Shown here one piece after another: positions 1-6,068 of a stretch of 6,068 bases of DNA. Position 1 is the first letter of the stretch, and every line of letters starts with the position of its first letter. The DNA is from Akkermansiaceae bacterium UBA985 (GTDB taxonomy: Bacteria; Verrucomicrobiota; Verrucomicrobiia; Verrucomicrobiales; Akkermansiaceae). Below the pieces are notes generated by a model. The model was not told where the DNA came from. It saw only the letters and a list, made by a program, of their open reading frames with translations, and searched no databases. Location: contig DBBL01000017.1 of assembly GCA_002292185.1 (NCBI GenBank), forward strand, positions 1,502-7,569, read 5' to 3'. Both the position numbers and the translations under genes were made by a program.

Positions 1-1
1 T

Positions 2-385
2 GCCCGTCCTGCTGCAGCACATACCGCCGCTACCGCAATCGGTGATGCCCGCAGAGGTCTGTATTATATTTCCCCGATCACAGCCTCAGGCGAAGCCGAA
101 GAGCCAGAGCTTATGGACGCTGCGGTGTTGGAGCAACGCCTCGCTTCTATTCCAGATGATCTGCTCTTTACTCTCGATGACCCCACCAAACTGGGACTCA
201 ATGACCAGCTCCAAAAGCGCATCACTCGCACACAACCGCAAGCTCGCCTGCTGGTCGACGTCTGGTTGGGCCTCGATGAGGTGAGGCGCCAGCAGTTGTA
301 TTCCACGCCTCTGGCGCCAACTTATTTACGCGCCCCCTTTACCTCAAAAGCAAAACAGGGACACCCCTTGTTACGCAGGGGATAA
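2..385 (+). CDS. tsaB: TsaB, tRNA threonylcarbamoyladenosine biosynthesis protein (C-terminal part, cut by window edge)
   Basis: The frame is open from the first complete codon at position 2 to the TAA at 383-385, giving 127 residues. The start lies upstream of the window. Two stretches identify it. Near residue 14 there is GDARRGLYYI, matching the 'DAR-x-GE-[VL]Y' segment of TsaB. Close to the end there is LAPTYLR followed by a short basic tail, matching the 'P-x-YLR' C-terminus of the family. The spacing of about 100 residues between the two is as expected. TsaB is the inactive ASKHA-fold paralogue that pairs with TsaD. With TsaE and threonylcarbamoyl-AMP from TsaC, it makes t6A37 in ANN-decoding tRNAs in the cytoplasm. 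The N-terminal nucleotide-fold half is not visible, so integrity of the gene cannot be judged. A confusable relative is TsaD, but TsaD lacks this C-terminus. bamA follows in the same direction after 74 nt. Confidence 0.78.
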   Translation, partial: ARPAAAHTAATAIGDARRGLYYISPITASGEAEEPELMDAAVLEQRLASIPDDLLFTLDDPTKLGLNDQLQKRITRTQPQARLLVDVWLGLDEVRRQQLYSTPLAPTYLRAPFTSKAKQGHPLLRRG

Positions 386-459
386 TATCTGCGTTTCAAC
401 TTGACGCAATCACCACAAGCAAGTGAGATCCCACCATACTAATTCGTATCAATATCCAC

Positions 460-2787
460 ATGATTAAACATCTTATCTACCGTGCCCCGCAGCAACTTCT
501 CATGCTCGCGGGTTTTGTGCTAATGGCCGCAAGCGTAACGTCCAGCCAAGCACAGAATTTGGATGGCAAAAAAATTAATTCCGTCACCGTTCGTTACATT
601 GGCGCTCGCACCGTTGATGAAGCACGTATCCGTGGATTCATGTCAGCACGGGCGGGGCAGGACTACAGCGCAGCACGCCTAGACAATGATGTGCGCTCCC
701 TCTATGAGAGCGGGTTAGTTGATGACATTCGCTTTTTTGCCGAAGCAGCTGGAGCCGGAGTCAACGTCATTGCCGAAGTGAAAACACGCTCCAACGTGAT
801 CTCCATTGGTTTTGTCGGTAATACAAAATTCAGTGACCGCAAGCTCGCTGAGATCACCGAGCTCAAAGCGGGTGGCCTGATGAGTGATGAGAACATTTTA
901 AGCGCACGCCGCAACGTGGTCGATCACTACCGTGGCTACGGCTATGCGGATGTAACAGTTTCTCACAAAATAAATGCCACGGATACACCCGGTTCCGCCG
1001 AGCTGGTCATCGTGGTTGATGAGGGCGCTCGTGCTGAAGTGCATGAGATCCGCTTTGAGGGCAATACCGCCTTCAAGTCGCATGTGCTGCGCAATGAAAT
1101 GAAAACCAAGCAGAAGGGATGGTTTTCTTTCTTCACCAAGTCTGGTCAGATCGATGCCACCAAACTAGATGAGGACCTTGACCGCGTGCTCGATTATTAC
1201 CGCAGCCGCGGCTACCTCCGTGCTTCTGCCAGTGTTCATCGTGAGCCTAAAGAAGATGACCGAGTCGACCTTGTCATCACCATTGACGAGGGTGCTCGAT
1301 TCACGATCGCCGGCGTTGGCTTTGGAAAAACAACCGTATTCACTGCCGAGGAGCTAATGCCTGCACTGTCCCTTCTTGCTGGGGACGCCTACTCTGTTTC
1401 CAAAATGCGGGACGATATCCGCATGATCCGCAGCTATTATGGCTCACGCGGATATGCTGATGCATCCGTAAGGCCAGACATTCGTGATGTCACGGCAACC
1501 AGCGTCAACATCACCTACCGCATCGTCGAAGGCCGCCGTTACCTTGTCGGTAAAGTAACCATCGAGGGCAATGACAAAACCCAAGACAGGGTGATTCGTC
1601 GTGAGCTTCCTATGCAGCCCGGTGAGCACCTCAGCTCGGTCGAAATGGAAACTACCCGCAAGCGTCTTCAAAACATGAACTACTTTAACGACGTTCAAGT
1701 GTCCGCCACTCCGAGCGCGCAAGATGGCTACCGCGATGTCAATATTCTCGTTGAAGAGAAGAAAACCGGTTCTGTTGGTTTTGGTGTCGGGTTCAGCTCG
1801 GTAGATAACATTGTTGGTTACGCCACCCTTGAGCAAACCAACTTTGATATCACCAACTGGGGACGCTTCACCGGAGCAGGTCAACGCTTCAGCTCTAAAA
1901 TTCAAGTGGGTAGTGAGCGCAAAGACCTCCGCGTCTCCTTGGTTGAGCCATGGTTCTTAGGCCAGCGCCTGGCACTGGGCACTGAGCTCTTCTACCGTGA
2001 TACGCTTTATTACAGTACTGAATATGAGCAGAGCCAATATGGTATCGCCCTCTCCCTGAGAAAGCCGCTCGGCAAACGCTCCTATCTTCGTGGTGAATAC
2101 CGTATCGAGGACATCACCATCGACACCGACGCCGACAGCTCACCAGCCTTCCAGGCAGAGGATGGGGACTATCTGCGCAGCGCACTCAGCCTGAACTACG
2201 TCTTTGACAGCCGGGACAGCAACCAACTCCCTCGTAAGGGACACAAGCTCGACATTGGCGCGACTTACGCAGGCGGACCTCTTGCAGGAGATGTCGATGT
2301 CTTCATCATCAATGCTGCTGGATCCAAACACTGGAACCTCTGGGGAGATAGCATCTTGAATGTCGCGGGAGCTGTGACCATAGCAGACACCCATGGCAGC
2401 TCATCAACCGTGCCGATTTTTGATCGTGAGTTCCTTGGTGGTCCCTACAACTTGCGTGGTTTTGAAAACCGTGACGTAGGCCCTCGTGATCCAGTTACCG
2501 ATGAAGTTCTTGGTGGCAACACCTCAGCCTACGTCTCCATCGAATACACCTTCCCGATCGCCGATAACATCCGTGGTGCCGCCTTCTACGATATTGGAAC
2601 GGTCAACGAGGACTCATGGGAGTTTGGTGACGGCTTCTACCATGATGCAGGTCTCGGCCTACGTCTGAATCTCCCCTTTGGTCCTCTGGCTCTAGACTAC
2701 GCCTTCCCGCTCGGCACTCCCGATGGTATCGAAGAGGACGCTGACCAAGGAGGCCAGTTCCAATTTTACCTGGACTACAAGTTCTAA
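460..2787 (+). CDS. bamA: BamA, outer membrane protein assembly factor (Omp85 family)
   Basis: This 775-residue protein is the core of the machine that folds beta-barrel proteins into the outer membrane. Residues 1-31 look like a signal peptide: basic start, hydrophobic core LLMLAGFVLMAA, and a likely cut after SQA. Five POTRA domains follow at roughly 38-109, 111-188, 192-278, 281-357 and 361-434. The recurring motifs HYRGYGYADV (156-165), YYRSRGYLRA (246-255) and YYGSRGYADA (326-335) mark POTRA 2-4. The barrel spans about 435-775. It contains the loop-6 signature GGPYNLRGFENRDVGP (660-675), with the conserved RGF arginine at 666, and ends in an aromatic beta-signal, FYLDYKF, with terminal Phe. 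Length is normal for the family. ATG 460 is the first start after an in-frame TGA at 424-426. No Shine-Dalgarno is evident. A partner such as Skp/OmpH is not next to it: the downstream neighbour is convergent. TamA is the main alternative, but it has three POTRAs. Confidence 0.96.
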   Translation: MIKHLIYRAPQQLLMLAGFVLMAASVTSSQAQNLDGKKINSVTVRYIGARTVDEARIRGFMSARAGQDYSAARLDNDVRSLYESGLVDDIRFFAEAAGAGVNVIAEVKTRSNVISIGFVGNTKFSDRKLAEITELKAGGLMSDENILSARRNVVDHYRGYGYADVTVSHKINATDTPGSAELVIVVDEGARAEVHEIRFEGNTAFKSHVLRNEMKTKQKGWFSFFTKSGQIDATKLDEDLDRVLDYYRSRGYLRASASVHREPKEDDRVDLVITIDEGARFTIAGVGFGKTTVFTAEELMPALSLLAGDAYSVSKMRDDIRMIRSYYGSRGYADASVRPDIRDVTATSVNITYRIVEGRRYLVGKVTIEGNDKTQDRVIRRELPMQPGEHLSSVEMETTRKRLQNMNYFNDVQVSATPSAQDGYRDVNILVEEKKTGSVGFGVGFSSVDNIVGYATLEQTNFDITNWGRFTGAGQRFSSKIQVGSERKDLRVSLVEPWFLGQRLALGTELFYRDTLYYSTEYEQSQYGIALSLRKPLGKRSYLRGEYRIEDITIDTDADSSPAFQAEDGDYLRSALSLNYVFDSRDSNQLPRKGHKLDIGATYAGGPLAGDVDVFIINAAGSKHWNLWGDSILNVAGAVTIADTHGSSSTVPIFDREFLGGPYNLRGFENRDVGPRDPVTDEVLGGNTSAYVSIEYTFPIADNIRGAAFYDIGTVNEDSWEFGDGFYHDAGLGLRLNLPFGPLALDYAFPLGTPDGIEEDADQGGQFQFYLDYKF

Positions 2788-2811
2788 GGGCTCACCCCTT
2801 TAACAACTTTC

Positions 2812-2856
2812 AAACCCTCTGTTGCTACCTTAACTGGCCGCCGCTGAGGGTTTTTT
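2812..2856 (+). terminator. Probable intrinsic terminator of bamA
   Basis: AAACCCTC at 2812-2819 pairs perfectly with GAGGGTTT at 2846-2853, and T2851-T2856 forms the T-run that closes the stem. The 26-nt loop is long and GC-rich in its second half, which weakens the case. The element starts 24 nt after the bamA stop and lies between two convergent genes, where a terminator is expected. The stem is also present on the opposite strand, but there the run after it is only three T, so it would work less well for the minus-strand gene. A smaller 5-bp hairpin (AAGGG 2786-2790 with CCCTT 2796-2800) overlaps the bamA stop and could contribute. Confidence 0.5.
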
Positions 2857-2864
2857 GTAGCTGG

Positions 2865-2901
2865 CTAAACATTGACCTAAACATTAACCCTAAGCACTGA
2901 C
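2865..2901. repeat. Three tandem imperfect 12-bp repeats at the 3' end of the methyltransferase gene
   Basis: The units are CTAAACATTGAC (2865-2876), CTAAACATTAAC (2877-2888) and, after one extra C, CTAAGCACTGAC (2890-2901). Units 1 and 2 differ at one position, and units 1 and 3 at two. The third unit contains the last three codons and the TAG stop of the minus-strand methyltransferase. Read on the minus strand, each unit ends in TAG, so the end of the gene appears to have been copied twice downstream of itself. The array is too short to be a known mobile or regulatory element. Confidence 0.7.
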
Positions 2902-3792
2902 CCATACTGATTTCAAGTATGGCGCGGCGGTGTATTCCTCCGGCATGGACAATGAGCTCACTTGTGCTTCTGGCACGGCTTGTCGGATCATGCGTATGAA
3001 CTGCGCCAGCTCGAGTTTACGGCAGTTGGTGCAGCATAAAATCCAGCCCCCTTGGGCAAGACAAGCGTGAGCCATGCTCACTAGGCGGCCGTAGTCTTTT
3101 TCGACGCGGAACACCTTGCCTTTGTCATCACGTGAGAACGTTGGCGGATCAAGAATGATGCCGTCAAAGGTTCTTCCCTGACGGGCAAAGCGCTTCAGCC
3201 AATGAAAGGTATCACCCTTGCAAAAGTAATGCTCGTTAGGATCGATATCATTGGCTGAGAAATGGTTCCGTGCCCAGTCGAGGTAGACTTGGGAAAGATC
3301 AAGCGTCGTCGTCGTAGCCCCAGCCAAGGCCGCACAGACAGAAAACGCCCCGGTGTAAGCGAAGGTGTTGAGCACGGTAGTCCCATGCTTGCTGTGAGCA
3401 CGTACTCGCTGGCGGTTGAGGCGCTGATCGAGGAAAATCCCCTGGGAATATCCGGATTGAAAATCCAACAAGTAATCAACCCCGCTTTCCTTAATAGTGA
3501 ATGCCTCGTCCTGGCTTGGTCCCGCAATGTGAGTGGGGTTCGTTTTTTCGTGTTGGTCGAGCTGCTTCCAATAAATAGTGCGGCCTTTATCCCCCTGCCC
3601 TTTGAGCCATGTCAGCACCTCCGTGTCGAGTTCACTCGCTGTGGTAGAAACCAGCCAGCGGCCTGCTAATGTATCCAAATACAAACCAGGCAAGCTGTCT
3701 CCCTCGCCATCGATCAGCCTCAACGCATCCGTGCCTGCACCCAGTATAGATGCACGTTTGTCGATGGCTGACTGCAGTTTATGCCCGATCAC
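2890..3792 (-). CDS. Class I SAM-dependent methyltransferase, RlmI/RlmK-like (COG1092 type), lacking a PUA domain
   Basis: The 300-residue product resembles the catalytic part of 23S rRNA (cytosine-C5 or guanine-N7) methyltransferases. Residues 23-40 (ALRLIDGEGDSLPGLYLD) match the small domain that precedes the Rossmann fold. GYSQGIFLDQRLNR (114-127) matches the 'G-x-FLDQR-x-NR' motif. SAM motif I is VLNTFAYTGAFS (140-151), with the acidic residue D165 after the next strand. Motif IV is ILDPPTFSR (213-221), and CCTNC (253-257) occupies the position of the usual SCS segment. E. coli RlmI is about 396 residues and begins with a PUA domain. Here that part is missing, so substrate choice is uncertain. 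The track-supported start is GTG at 3790-3792, with no Shine-Dalgarno. An in-frame TGA lies at 3805-3807, so little extension is possible. It is convergent with bamA and divergent from the phosphohexomutase. Function as a methyltransferase is secure; the rRNA target is inference. Confidence 0.85.
   Translation of the reverse strand: MIGHKLQSAIDKRASILGAGTDALRLIDGEGDSLPGLYLDTLAGRWLVSTTASELDTEVLTWLKGQGDKGRTIYWKQLDQHEKTNPTHIAGPSQDEAFTIKESGVDYLLDFQSGYSQGIFLDQRLNRQRVRAHSKHGTTVLNTFAYTGAFSVCAALAGATTTTLDLSQVYLDWARNHFSANDIDPNEHYFCKGDTFHWLKRFARQGRTFDGIILDPPTFSRDDKGKVFRVEKDYGRLVSMAHACLAQGGWILCCTNCRKLELAQFIRMIRQAVPEAQVSSLSMPEEYTAAPYLKSVWVSA
2902..2922. repeat. Inverted repeat (7-bp stem, 7-nt loop) in the last codons of the methyltransferase gene
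   Basis: CCATACT (2902-2908) and AGTATGG (2916-2922) are perfect reverse complements separated by GATTTCA. The element lies within the coding sequence for YLKSVW, about 10 nt before the TAG stop on the minus strand, and directly abuts the 12-mer repeat array. No T-run follows on either strand, so it is not a standard terminator. It may act as a 3'-end stabilising hairpin or be chance. Confidence 0.45.
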
Positions 3793-3796
3793 AGGG

Positions 3797-3824
3797 TTGC
3801 AATCTCATGATCTCTCTTTATCAT
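3797..3824 (+). promoter_or_regulatory. Candidate sigma-70-type promoter for the phosphohexomutase gene
   Basis: TTGCAA (3797-3802, four of six consensus positions) and TATCAT (3819-3824, five of six) are separated by 16 nt. A start about seven bases downstream would fall near 3831, only a few nucleotides before ATG 3835. The message would then be leaderless or nearly so, which fits the absence of any Shine-Dalgarno before this gene. This is a pattern match by eye only. Confidence 0.35.
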
Positions 3825-3849
3825 CCAGCTCGAAATGTCTGATATTCAA
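3820..3849 (-). promoter_or_regulatory. Candidate divergent promoter for the methyltransferase gene
   Basis: On the minus strand TTGAAT (3849-3844) and GATGAT (3825-3820) are 18 nt apart, each with four of six consensus positions. The -10 box would overlap that of the opposing candidate promoter at 3819-3824. Transcription would start around 3813, upstream of the GTG at 3792. The match is weak and is proposed mainly because the 42-nt gap leaves little room elsewhere. Confidence 0.2.
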
Positions 3850-5787
3850 TCTGTTCTCGATACCCTTGATAATGCGGTGGCCTCTGGCCAGCTGCTTGAG
3901 TCCTCACGTGACAATATACAAGCCCTGCTCAAGGGAACTACCAGCCCCGTCGCCGCTGCCGCCATTACCGAACTTGCGGATAACGGCTCATGGCAAGAGC
4001 TCAACGACCGCTTTTTCAAAACCCTCGCTTTTGGAACAGGAGGCCTGCGTGGCAGAACCGTCGGCCGTATCGTTACCAGCGCTGAGCAAGGTGCCGGTGG
4101 CCCCAACGAACGGCCCGAGCACCCCTGCGTAGGCACGGCCTCGATGAATTTTTACAACGTCAGCCGTGCTGTCCGCGGCATGATTATCTACCTGAAACGC
4201 TATCTTGCTGAGCAAGGCATCGAACGCAAACCCGCCTTTGTGTTTGGCCATGATACCCGGCACTTCTCACGCGACTTCGCTGAGTTCTCTGCCAAGGTCT
4301 GCACCGAGCTTGGTTGCGATGTCTACCTCTTTGACGCACCACGAGCGACTCCAGAAATCTCTTACGCCATCCGCGCGCTTAATGCTGATGCGGGCGTGGT
4401 ACTTACCGCAAGCCATAACCCAGCGCACGACAATGGTTTCAAGGCCTACTTCAACCAAGGCGCTCAACTCGTCGAGCCCAATGCCTCTGGTGTGATCAAT
4501 GAGGTCAACGCCATCACCAGTGAGGCCTACGATGTTTTAGCGGAAGGCGAACAAGGCACACTTCATGTGCTGGCTGCGGACATGGACCGCGTCTACATGG
4601 ATGATGCCAAGAGCCTACTGCTACGCCCCGACCTGATGCAGGGTGGCGAGGATAAAACCAAGGTGGTCTTCACCAACCTCCACGGCACCGGTGGTCACTG
4701 CATTGTTCCCTTACTCAACGAGCTTGGCTTTGAGGTGCTGACTGTTCCCGAGCAGGACATTCAAGACGGCCGCTTTCCCACCGTTGACTCCCCCAACCCA
4801 GAAAATGGTCCAGCTCTTGCCATGGGCATCGCCCTCGCCAACGAACATGGAGCCGAGATTGTCATCGGCACCGATCCCGACTGTGACCGCATGGGTGTTG
4901 CCGTGCGCAACGATGCCGGCGAGATGCAGCTACTCACTGGCAACCAGATAGGCTCCTTAATGGCATGGTATCGCACCAAAACATTTATCGACCAAGGCAT
5001 TATCACAGACTCCAACCGCAGCCGTGCCGTTCTGATCAAAACTCTTGTCACCACCGAGCTTCAACGTGCTATTGCAGAGAAATTCGGCGTCGGCATCGTT
5101 GATACCCTGACTGGATTCAAGTACATCGCAGCGAAGTTACAAAAGTACGAAGACGCCATCCCTGCCGACAAAAAAGGTGATTACCGCTCCCTCAGCCCGG
5201 AGCAAAGCCGCACCCTACGCCTTGAGTATTCACGCTTCTTCATCTTTGGTGGTGAAGAAAGCTACGGCTACCTGGGCACCGACAGCATCAGAGACAAAGA
5301 CGGTAATGGCGCCGCCGTTATGTTTGCCGAGCTCGCTGCTTATGCCAGAAGTGAGGGCAAAACCCTCGCCTCATTGATGGACGACCTCTACACGGAATAC
5401 GGCTACCACCTCGAAGTGGGCAAAGCCCTCGTGATGGAAGGTGCCGATGGTGCCGCACAAATCAAAGCGCTCTCCGCCTCCTATTCTGAAAATCCACCCA
5501 GTGAGATTGACGGCGCTGCCGTCGCACGTGTGCGAGATTTTTCCAAGGATGATTTCGAAGATGCAGAGGGCGACACCTTGCCCAAGGAAGGCATGCTCAT
5601 TATCGATCTGGCAGACGGCCGCTCCTGCGCGGTAAGACCCTCCGGCACAGAACCCAAAATCAAGTACTACCTCTTTGGCAAAGATGCACCCTCGGATGAT
5701 TTGCCCGCAAGTAAGCTTAAGGTTGCCACTGGACTAGAGTCACTCTGGACCGCGCTCGAGACCGATGCCAAGGCGCGCATGGCCTAA
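3835..5787 (+). CDS. Phosphoglucomutase/phosphomannomutase (alpha-D-phosphohexomutase family, PgcA/PGM2-like)
   Basis: This cytoplasmic enzyme interconverts hexose 6-phosphate and hexose 1-phosphate through a phosphoserine intermediate, feeding glycogen, nucleotide-sugar and envelope polysaccharide synthesis. All four active-site loops are present. The phosphoserine loop is TASHNPAHDNGFKAYF (191-206), with Ser193 as the catalytic residue. The metal loop is GTDPDCDR (345-352), with Asp347, 349 and 351. The sugar-recognition loop is GGEESYGY (472-479). The phosphate-binding loop is RPSGTEPK (601-608). The N-terminal FGTGGLRG (66-73) is typical of the PGM2/PgcA branch. At 650 residues it is longer than the usual 560-600. 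The extra length appears to sit around 80-103 and 438-462. The order of loops is intact and nothing suggests inactivation. ATG 3835 is the first start after an in-frame TGA at 3808-3810, without a Shine-Dalgarno. Glucose versus mannose preference cannot be settled from sequence, so no symbol is given. Confidence 0.93.
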   Translation: MSDIQSVLDTLDNAVASGQLLESSRDNIQALLKGTTSPVAAAAITELADNGSWQELNDRFFKTLAFGTGGLRGRTVGRIVTSAEQGAGGPNERPEHPCVGTASMNFYNVSRAVRGMIIYLKRYLAEQGIERKPAFVFGHDTRHFSRDFAEFSAKVCTELGCDVYLFDAPRATPEISYAIRALNADAGVVLTASHNPAHDNGFKAYFNQGAQLVEPNASGVINEVNAITSEAYDVLAEGEQGTLHVLAADMDRVYMDDAKSLLLRPDLMQGGEDKTKVVFTNLHGTGGHCIVPLLNELGFEVLTVPEQDIQDGRFPTVDSPNPENGPALAMGIALANEHGAEIVIGTDPDCDRMGVAVRNDAGEMQLLTGNQIGSLMAWYRTKTFIDQGIITDSNRSRAVLIKTLVTTELQRAIAEKFGVGIVDTLTGFKYIAAKLQKYEDAIPADKKGDYRSLSPEQSRTLRLEYSRFFIFGGEESYGYLGTDSIRDKDGNGAAVMFAELAAYARSEGKTLASLMDDLYTEYGYHLEVGKALVMEGADGAAQIKALSASYSENPPSEIDGAAVARVRDFSKDDFEDAEGDTLPKEGMLIIDLADGRSCAVRPSGTEPKIKYYLFGKDAPSDDLPASKLKVATGLESLWTALETDAKARMA

Positions 5788-5821
5788 AGCAAGCGCCATC
5801 AAGAGCCGGCCACTATAGACA

Positions 5822-6068
5822 ATGTTAGCAAAACCCAGCCAAAGTCGTAGCCGAAGTCTAAGCCTGTGGCCCGTTTTAGCCGCACTGATAAGTGGTGTGC
5901 TTCTGGCGATGTGTTTCCCGGGCTTTGGGAATTTCTCAGGGCTTGTCTGGGTCTGGATGCTGCCACTGCTCCCTGCCATATGGCGAGGCAGCAGTAAGCG
6001 TTACGGCTTTGGCATCGCCTACCTCTCTGGCCTCGTTTTCTGGCTGCTCAACCTCAAGTGGCTGTGGA
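5822..6068 (+). CDS. lnt: Lnt, apolipoprotein N-acyltransferase (N-terminal part, runs off window edge)
   Basis: Reading from ATG 5822 gives 82 open codons to the window end. A stop in the same frame (TAG 5816-5818) lies just upstream, so this is the first possible start. The product begins with a short polar, basic tail (SQSRSRS), then a first membrane helix WPVLAALISGVLLAMCF. FPGFG follows, then a second helix around LVWVWMLPLLPAIW. After the basic loop RGSSKRYGFG comes a third hydrophobic stretch ending in WLLNLKWLW. The order 'SG-x-LL ... FP ... WV-x-x-PLL ... GF-x-x-GYL-x-G ... N-x-x-WL' is characteristic of Lnt. Lnt is the inner-membrane enzyme that adds the third acyl chain to lipoproteins, using phospholipid as donor. 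The catalytic nitrilase-like domain (Glu-Lys-Cys) would lie outside the window and cannot be checked. The gene starts 34 nt after the phosphohexomutase stop with no terminator between them, so co-transcription is likely. No clear Shine-Dalgarno is present. Confidence 0.85.
   Translation, partial: MLAKPSQSRSRSLSLWPVLAALISGVLLAMCFPGFGNFSGLVWVWMLPLLPAIWRGSSKRYGFGIAYLSGLVFWLLNLKWLW
5837..5860. repeat. Two tandem imperfect 12-bp units in the 5' end of lnt
   Basis: AGCCAAAGTCGT (5837-5848) is followed directly by AGCCGAAGTCTA (5849-5860), identical at ten of twelve positions, and a further AGCC follows. In the lnt frame they encode the Ser/Arg-rich tail SQSRSRSL before the first membrane helix. 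It is a minor in-frame duplication that keeps the cytoplasmic N-terminus positively charged. Confidence 0.5.

Noticed and set aside
364..381. Small hairpin CCCCT (364-368) / AGGGG (377-381) at the end of tsaB.
   Set aside because: The stem is only 5 bp and no T-run follows, so it is not a credible terminator.
401..429. Possible promoter for bamA: TTGACG at 401-406 with TGAGAT at 424-429, 17 nt apart.
   Set aside because: The -35 is good, but the -10 matches at only three of six positions and lacks the key second-position A. bamA may equally be read through from tsaB.
1444..1905. 153-codon open frame on the minus strand inside bamA.
   Set aside because: It lies wholly within a well-supported BamA coding region, and its translation shows no recognisable domain.
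3578..4132. 184-codon plus-strand open frame spanning the 5' ends of the two divergent genes.
   Set aside because: It overlaps both strongly supported genes, and its product is Ser/Pro/Leu-rich without motifs, as expected of a shadow frame. The same holds for the 135-codon frame at 3262-3669.
1..6068. Search by eye for CRISPR arrays, insertion sequence ends, tRNA-like cloverleaves, riboswitches or a novel defence cassette.
   Set aside because: The window is almost fully covered by recognisable housekeeping genes. The longest gap is 102 nt, and no repeat structure beyond the short ones listed was seen.

Overview
The window looks like an ordinary chromosomal housekeeping region of a Gram-negative (diderm) bacterium. 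Two of its genes, bamA and lnt, only make sense in a cell with an outer membrane and lipoproteins. The flavour of the BamA, TsaB, Lnt and phosphohexomutase proteins, the moderate GC content (a little above 50% by eye) and the lack of Shine-Dalgarno sequences before most starts suggest a member of the Verrucomicrobiota. That placement rests on family resemblance recalled from memory, not on a search.

Layout. Positions 2-385 (+) hold the C-terminal half of tsaB, which enters from the left edge. After a 74-nt gap comes bamA (460-2787, +), a complete five-POTRA outer-membrane protein assembly factor. A 102-nt convergent spacer (2788-2889) carries a stem-loop with a T-run that can terminate bamA, followed by a small tandem 12-mer repeat that runs into the stop codon of the next gene. 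On the minus strand, 2890-3792 encodes a RlmI/RlmK-like class I SAM-dependent methyltransferase without a PUA domain. Only 42 nt separate it from the divergent phosphohexomutase gene (3835-5787, +), so the two probably share an overlapping promoter region. After 34 nt without a terminator, lnt begins at 5822 and runs off the right edge.

How the genes fit together. The genes do not form a single pathway. tsaB (tRNA t6A modification) and the methyltransferase (probably rRNA modification) belong to translation. bamA and lnt belong to envelope biogenesis: BamA inserts outer-membrane barrels, and Lnt completes the acylation of lipoproteins, which in many bacteria include Bam accessory proteins. 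The phosphohexomutase supplies hexose-1-phosphate for nucleotide sugars, glycogen and envelope polysaccharides. I see no mobile element, CRISPR array, tRNA, rRNA, defence system or novel gene cassette. The findings are small-scale and mostly regulatory or structural, and are scored low accordingly.
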